A stretch of 64,000 nucleotides of DNA, from NCBI RefSeq assembly GCF_014873875.1, contig NZ_JADBEM010000001.1:6510001-6574000 (forward strand), given 5' to 3'. This document shows, piece by piece, positions 59,536 to 64,000 of this stretch; within the stretch, counting starts at the first letter, position 1, and the number at the start of each line of letters is the position of its first letter. The DNA comes from Actinopolymorpha pittospori. Lineage in GTDB: Bacteria > Actinomycetota > Actinomycetes > Propionibacteriales > Actinopolymorphaceae. The notes under the pieces are model-generated. The model was not told where the DNA came from, ran no database searches, and worked only from the letters and a program-made list of their open reading frames with translations. The position numbers were made by a program, and so were the translations under genes.

Positions 59536-60909
59536 TCAGGCCTCGAGTTCGCGCAGGGTGGCGCCGACTGCGGTCACCAGGTCGGCGTCGTCGGCGAGTG
59601 CCGGGTCCAGCAGGGCGAGAACCTGGTGTACGGCCGTCGGCACGGACCCCGCGGCGAGGTCGGTGAGCTCCGCGGCCCGTGGGTCGCGGACGTCACTGCC
59701 CTTCCGCAGGTGCGCGAGCCAGCCGGCGAGGGCGCGGACGCCGCCCTCGGGAAGTACGCCGTTGGCGCGCTCCCGCGTGAGCACCGGCAGGATGCGGATG
59801 GGCAGCTTCTGCGAGCCGTCCATCGCGATCTGCGCGAGCGCGTGCCGGATCCGGGGGTTGGCGAACCGCTCGACCAGATCCGCCCGGTACTTCGCGATGT
59901 CGTCAGCCGTGAGCGGCAGGTGGCGGGCGGCCTCGTCCCACCACGCGTCCACCCAGCCGCGGCAGATCGGATCCTCGATCGCCTCCGCCACGGTGGTGTG
60001 GCCCCGGGTGGGTCCGGCGTAGGCGAGCAGTGAGTGCGCGCCGTTGAGCAACCACAACTTGCGCTGCTCGAACGGCTTGACGTCGTCGACGAACCGCGCC
60101 CCGCCGCGCTCCCACTCCGGTCGCCCGGCCGGGAACTCACCCGCGAGCACCCACTCGGTGAACGGCTCGGTCACCACGGGCGCCTGGTCGGCGAAGCCGG
60201 TCAGGGTGGCGACGACCTGGCGGTCGTCCGGTGTCGTCGCCGGCGTGATCCGGTCGATCGTGGTGGAGACGAAGGAGACGTTGTGCTCCACCCAGTCGGC
60301 GAAGCCCTCGTCGACCGCCGCGGCGAGCCCGACGACCACCTTGGCGAGCGTCGGCCCGTTGTCGACGAGGTTGTCGCACGGGACCACGGCCAGCGGGCCC
60401 CCCTCCGCGGCGCGCCGGGCGAGCAGCCCACTGACCAGCCGCGCGGGCGCGGTGGCGACGTCGGCGTTGCCGGCCCGGAGCCGGACGAGGTCGTCGGCCA
60501 GGGCCGGGTCGTCGAGGTCGGGCCCGCCGTCCGCGCCGCGACGGTAGCCCGCCTCGGTCACGGTGAGGGTGACCGAGCCGACCTCCGGTGCCGCGAAGGT
60601 GGCGTGCCGGCGAGCGGTGTCGGCACCGTCGTACGCCCCGGACAGGCTCGTCACGAGTTCGGTCTGGTCGCCCTCGCGGTCGCGGACCAGGACGTGGTAG
60701 AGCCCGTCCTGGTCGCTGATCGGACGGGCCGCGTCGGGACGCCGGCCGGTGAACGCCGCGATGCCGGCTGGCTCCGCGCCACCCTCGGCGTTCGCCCGGT
60801 GGGTGTACCACGCCTGGTGTGCCCGGAAGAAGGCGCCCAACCCGAGGTGGACGACGCGGACCGGGGCGGGTTCGGGGGCTCCCGCGTTCGCCCTGCTCAG
60901 CGGCTTCAT
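59536..60909 (-). CDS. mannitol dehydrogenase-family reductase (fructuronate reductase-like)
   Basis: A 457-residue polyol-specific long-chain dehydrogenase. The N-terminal domain starts VRVVHLGLGAFFRAHQAWYT; the catalytic helix motif K-x4-N-x2-H is KLWLLNGAHSLLAYAG. It follows uxaC with an ATGA overlap, so it most likely reduces fructuronate to mannonate with NADH, the UxuB role; tagaturonate reductase or mannitol dehydrogenase are alternatives within the family. Last gene of the operon. Confidence 0.9.
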   Translation of the reverse strand: MKPLSRANAGAPEPAPVRVVHLGLGAFFRAHQAWYTHRANAEGGAEPAGIAAFTGRRPDAARPISDQDGLYHVLVRDREGDQTELVTSLSGAYDGADTARRHATFAAPEVGSVTLTVTEAGYRRGADGGPDLDDPALADDLVRLRAGNADVATAPARLVSGLLARRAAEGGPLAVVPCDNLVDNGPTLAKVVVGLAAAVDEGFADWVEHNVSFVSTTIDRITPATTPDDRQVVATLTGFADQAPVVTEPFTEWVLAGEFPAGRPEWERGGARFVDDVKPFEQRKLWLLNGAHSLLAYAGPTRGHTTVAEAIEDPICRGWVDAWWDEAARHLPLTADDIAKYRADLVERFANPRIRHALAQIAMDGSQKLPIRILPVLTRERANGVLPEGGVRALAGWLAHLRKGSDVRDPRAAELTDLAAGSVPTAVHQVLALLDPALADDADLVTAVGATLRELEA

Positions 60910-62321
60910 GCGACGCGGAAGGTCGAGGCCGGCAGCCGGTAGGCGAGGTCGGCGGCGGTCTCCGCCGCCTCGTCCTCGGGCAACCGGTGTTCGGCGACCA
61001 GCCGGGCGAGGAACCCGCAGTCGAGCCGGCGCGCCATGTCGTGGCGGACCGGGATCGAGCAGTAGGCGCGGGTGTCGTCGACGAAGCCCGCCGTCTTGTG
61101 GAAGCCCACCGTGTCGGTGACCGCCGCGCGGAACCTGCCGATCGCGTCGGGTGTGTCGATGAACCACCAGGGCGCGCCGACGAACACCGACGGGTAGAAG
61201 CCGGCGAGCGGGGCGATCTCGCGGGAGAACACGTCCTCGTCGACGGTGAAGAGCACCATCCGGAAGTTCGGATGGGTGCCGTAGCGCTGCAGGAGGGGCC
61301 GCAGTGCGCGGGTGTACTCCGTGACGACCGGGATGTCGCAACCGACGTCGCGGCCGAACGCCTCGAACGTCGCGGTGTGGTGGTCGCGCAGGACGCCCGG
61401 GTGGAGTTGCATGACGAGGCCGTCCTCGGAGGCCATCCGGGCCATCTCGGTCAGCATGTGGCGCCGGAACGCCGTCGTCTCCTCGAGGGTCGCGGCGCCC
61501 TTCAGCGCCGCGGCGAAGATCCGGTCCGCCTCGGCGGACTCCAGGGGTTCGCTGCCGGCGTCGGCGTGCCCGTGGTCGGTCGCGGTGCCGCCGTGCTGCT
61601 TGAAGTACGCACGGCGCTGCTCCAGGGCGGCGACGTAGCCGGCGTAGGTGGTGGTGTCCTCGCCGGTGACCTCACCCAGTCGGGCGACCCTGCTCGCCCA
61701 GTCCTCCCGCGCGGGTTCGAGGTAGGCGTCCGGCCGGAACGTGGGGACGACCCGCCCCTTCCACGAAGCGTCCTCGGCGAGCCGCTGGTGCGCACCGAGG
61801 TCGTCGCACGGGTCGTCGGTGGTCGCCATGACCTCCAGACCGAACCGCTCGTACAGTGCCCTCGGCCGGAACTCCGGTGTCGCGAGCCGCTCGGTGAGCT
61901 GGTCGAAGATCGCGTCCGCCGTCTCGGCGGAGGGGCGCAGGTGGATGCCGAAGACCTCGACGAGCTCCGCCTCCAGCCAGTAGCGCGACGGCGTACCGCG
62001 GAACGCCCACCAGTGCGAGCAGAACGTACGCCAGATCTCCCGCGGTGCCACGTCGCTTCGGGGCGCTCCCGGCGGCACGCCGAGCTGGTCCAGTCCCACG
62101 CCGTGGGCGTGCAGCAGCCGGGTGACGTAGTGGTCCGGTACGACGAGAAGGTTCGCGGGATCGCCGAACGGCTCGTCGTCGGCCAGAATCGCCGGGTCGA
62201 CGTGCCCGTGCGGGGAGATGATCGGCAGTCCGGCCACCTCGTCGTAGAGCCGCCGGGCGATGGAGCGCACCGTCGGGTCGGTCGGGAACAAGCGGTCGGG
62301 GTGGAGCTCGATGTCGCTCAT
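60906..62321 (-). CDS. uxaC: glucuronate isomerase
   Basis: A 471-residue amidohydrolase-fold isomerase. The start LHPDRLFPTDPTVRSIARRL and IISPHGHVDPAILADDEPF with the HxH pair are characteristic of UxaC, as are LEVMATTDDPCDDL and MQLHPGVLRDHH. It converts glucuronate to fructuronate (and galacturonate to tagaturonate). It overlaps both neighbours by four bases, so it is coupled to the VOC gene before it and the reductase after it. Length is normal. Confidence 0.95.
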   Translation of the reverse strand: MSDIELHPDRLFPTDPTVRSIARRLYDEVAGLPIISPHGHVDPAILADDEPFGDPANLLVVPDHYVTRLLHAHGVGLDQLGVPPGAPRSDVAPREIWRTFCSHWWAFRGTPSRYWLEAELVEVFGIHLRPSAETADAIFDQLTERLATPEFRPRALYERFGLEVMATTDDPCDDLGAHQRLAEDASWKGRVVPTFRPDAYLEPAREDWASRVARLGEVTGEDTTTYAGYVAALEQRRAYFKQHGGTATDHGHADAGSEPLESAEADRIFAAALKGAATLEETTAFRRHMLTEMARMASEDGLVMQLHPGVLRDHHTATFEAFGRDVGCDIPVVTEYTRALRPLLQRYGTHPNFRMVLFTVDEDVFSREIAPLAGFYPSVFVGAPWWFIDTPDAIGRFRAAVTDTVGFHKTAGFVDDTRAYCSIPVRHDMARRLDCGFLARLVAEHRLPEDEAAETAADLAYRLPASTFRVA

Positions 62322-63226
62322 CCGATCCCTTCTCCTGGGTCTGGGTTCTGCGCGGCGCCGTTCGGCGCGTCGCTGTCGTGGGTTCCGCCGCGAGGGCGGT
62401 CGATGCTGGCTAGGTCGTCGCGACCCGTCGTGGGCAGGTCACGAAGGTCCGGCCGGTCGACGAAGAGGACCAGGACGTCGTCGGGGTCGCGGACCGCGCA
62501 CCACCCTCCGATGCCGTCGCCGGCGGCCTTCGGGTGTCCCGGCTCGATCTGGACGCCCGCCGCGCGCAGCCGCTCGCTGGTCTCCTCGACGTCGTCGACG
62601 CGCAGGCCGATGTGCCGGATCCGGGGCAGGCCCGGGTCCGGGGTGGCCGGGTGGTGCAGCTCCAGCGTGTCGATGCCGAAGTGGAAGTAGGAGCGGGTCA
62701 CCTCCTCGTCGTAGTCCGCGAGGGTGGTGAGCGGGCTCATCCCGAGTTGGCCACCGTAGAAGGCCTCGGAGGCGGCGAGGTCATCGGAGGCGACCGAGAG
62801 GTGGTCGAGTGAGCGCACGAGGCCGTCGCTGATCGCCGGTACGCGGAACTCCTCCTCGCGCTGGAGCAGCTCGACCCGCACGCCGCTCGGGTCGGAGAGG
62901 AACGCCAGCCGACCGCGGCCGGTTCCGGCCACCTTGGGCGTCACGGAGAACGCGAAGCCGGCGCCGGCCAGGCGTTCGTGTTCGGCGTCCAGGTCGTCGG
63001 TCATGAACGCCACGTGGTCCAGACCGAACGTCGATCCGGCCGGTGGGTCGGCGGGGCGGAGCAGCTCGATCATGCCGCCCGCGATCTGGATGTAGACGCA
63101 GTCGGTGCGCGAGGCCGGAATGAAGGCCTCGCTCACCACCTTCGCACCGAGCAGCCCGCTGTAGAACGCGAGACTCGCGTCGAGGTCACGGATGCGCACA
63201 CCCGCGTGGTTGAGCTCGTAGAGCAT
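62318..63226 (-). CDS. two-domain VOC (glyoxalase/dioxygenase-fold) protein
   Basis: A 302-residue protein with two VOC modules, ~1-125 (LNHAGVRIRDLDASLAFYSG, FGLDHVAFMTDDLDAEHERL, GVRVELLQ) and ~135-260 (SLDHLSVASDDLAASEAFYGG, RIRHIGLRVDDVEET, DDVLVLFVDRP). The His and Glu positions expected for a metal site are present. The last ~40 residues are disordered. VOC enzymes include isomerases, epimerases and dioxygenases. Its coupling to uxaC suggests a step in uronate or sugar use, exact reaction unknown. Confidence 0.85.
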   Translation of the reverse strand: MLYELNHAGVRIRDLDASLAFYSGLLGAKVVSEAFIPASRTDCVYIQIAGGMIELLRPADPPAGSTFGLDHVAFMTDDLDAEHERLAGAGFAFSVTPKVAGTGRGRLAFLSDPSGVRVELLQREEEFRVPAISDGLVRSLDHLSVASDDLAASEAFYGGQLGMSPLTTLADYDEEVTRSYFHFGIDTLELHHPATPDPGLPRIRHIGLRVDDVEETSERLRAAGVQIEPGHPKAAGDGIGGWCAVRDPDDVLVLFVDRPDLRDLPTTGRDDLASIDRPRGGTHDSDAPNGAAQNPDPGEGIG

Positions 63227-63238
63227 GGCGGCCGCGTC

Positions 63239-64000
63239 TCAGAGCGCGCGCATGTAGGTGGCGTACTGCGGGATCGCGACCTCGGGCTCCTCGATCTCGG
63301 GGTGCCAGGCCTTCTCCCACTCAAAGCTCAGGTAGCCGTCGTACCCCTCGCGCTGGAGCAGCGACACGAACTCCCGGATCGGCATCGTCCCCTCGCCGGT
63401 CAACCGGAAGTCGAAGGAGGTGGGCGAGTAGGCGGCGGAGTCCTTGAGGTGGACGTGCTTGATCCGGTCGCCGAGGGCGTTCCAGGTGTCCTCGAGGGCC
63501 TCGCCGTTGCGGTAGGAGTGCAGGACGTCCCACAGGATGGCGAGGTCGTCGTTCGGCGCGTACGCCAGGAGTTCGGCGACCTGGACGGAGGTGCAGAAGC
63601 TGTCGTGGGTCTCGAGGACCGCGGTCACGCCCTCGCTCCTGGTCGCGGCGGCCGCCTCGGCGAGTCCTTCGGCGATCCGCCTGGTGGTCGCCTCGCGCTC
63701 GGGGCCGGAGTCGGGGACGGTACCGCCGAAGACGCGGATGTAGCGGGATCCGAGCTCGGCCGCGAGCCGGGCGTAGGTGCGGGCGGACTCGAGCTGCTGC
63801 GCCCGCTCCTCCGGGTCGGGGGAGGTGAACCGGACGCTCGTGTCGAGGCAGGCCACCTCGATGCCGGCCTGCTCGAGCTTCGCCCGGGTCTGCTTGATCC
63901 CGGTGGGGGAGAACTCCTCGAGGTCGTGCAGGCCGACCTCGCCGCGCAGGAACCGCAGCTCGACGCCGTCGTAGCCGCTGTCGGTGGCGGTGGAGATCAC
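63239..64000 (-). CDS. sugar phosphate isomerase/epimerase (xylose isomerase-like TIM barrel), partial
   Basis: At least 253 residues; the frame reaches the window edge, and the first codon visible (GTG at 64000) is probably internal because the family needs more N-terminal sequence. Motifs are SGYDGVELRF, VLETHDSFCTS, LAILWDVLHSYRNGE, IKHVHLKDSAAY and LSFEWEKAWHPEIEEPE, which hold the metal ligands Glu, Asp, His and Glu of AP endonuclease 2-type isomerases. It ends 12 bases before the VOC gene start, as the front gene of the visible uronate operon. Confidence 0.88.
   Translation of the reverse strand: MISTATDSGYDGVELRFLRGEVGLHDLEEFSPTGIKQTRAKLEQAGIEVACLDTSVRFTSPDPEERAQQLESARTYARLAAELGSRYIRVFGGTVPDSGPEREATTRRIAEGLAEAAAATRSEGVTAVLETHDSFCTSVQVAELLAYAPNDDLAILWDVLHSYRNGEALEDTWNALGDRIKHVHLKDSAAYSPTSFDFRLTGEGTMPIREFVSLLQREGYDGYLSFEWEKAWHPEIEEPEVAIPQYATYMRAL

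Overview
The window is very GC-rich, with GTG starts, many 1-4 base gene overlaps and strong inverted-repeat terminators. Several gene sets are typical of Actinobacteria: a fasR-fabD-fabH-acpP-fabF-accD cluster, homodimeric aceE near DUF3052 and AhpE-type peroxiredoxin genes, and DUF3145 and DUF1918 proteins. Together with the many sugar-uptake and sugar-oxidoreductase genes this suggests a soil Propionibacteriales-type actinomycete (Kribbella/Actinopolymorpha-like). That placement is inference, not a measured identity.

Layout. Positions 0.2-4.6 kb hold small single genes: a toroid protein, an AraC regulator, a protein built of four CxxC...CxxH modules, a methyltransferase and a Nudix hydrolase. 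Positions 4.7-6.0 kb are a fluoride-export operon (crcB, DUF190, crcB) with a candidate fluoride riboswitch. Positions 6.1-11.2 kb carry a secreted unknown, an MFS exporter and a secreted lytic transglycosylase with a long repetitive Pro/Thr/Glu tail. Positions 11.2-15.8 kb pair a membrane protein bearing only a degenerate kinase N-lobe with a divergent MoxR-DUF58-VWA operon. DUF72 and DUF3145 genes follow, then a gap with a possible structured RNA, and a deletion scar joining two truncated, formerly divergent genes (17.66-18.31 kb).

Positions 18.4-25.9 kb form a glyoxylate module: glycolate oxidase GlcD/E/F, an MFS transporter and malate synthase. An IS701-type element of 1,456 bp has inserted exactly at the malate synthase stop codon, with a CTAG target duplication; its transposase has a likely -1 frameshift site near the 3' end.

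Positions 27.5-40.4 kb form a carbohydrate-use locus: SDR, enolase-superfamily enzyme and LacI regulator on the minus strand; a binding protein, two ABC permeases and two cytoplasmic glycosidase-like TIM-barrel proteins on the plus strand; and a large secreted protein of unknown activity. A promoter with an overlapping quasi-palindromic operator lies between the two arms. Its substrate cannot be read from the sequence, and it is the best candidate here for an undescribed system.

Positions 40.6-47.2 kb are the type II fatty acid synthesis cluster. FabD carries a C-terminal biotinyl-like domain in which the modified lysine is replaced by arginine. Positions 47.5-55.7 kb hold a PHP/helix-hairpin-helix protein, an NfeD-like/flotillin pair separated by a 164-bp inverted-repeat element, aceE, and small conserved genes (DUF1918, YjbQ, DUF3052, peroxiredoxin), followed by tRNA-Val(UAC). 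Positions 55.9-64.0 kb return to sugar metabolism: two divergent Gfo/Idh/MocA oxidoreductases, a pair of coupled low-complexity small genes, and a tightly overlapping operon for uronate breakdown (TIM-barrel isomerase, VOC protein, UxaC, UxuB-type reductase) that runs off the right edge.
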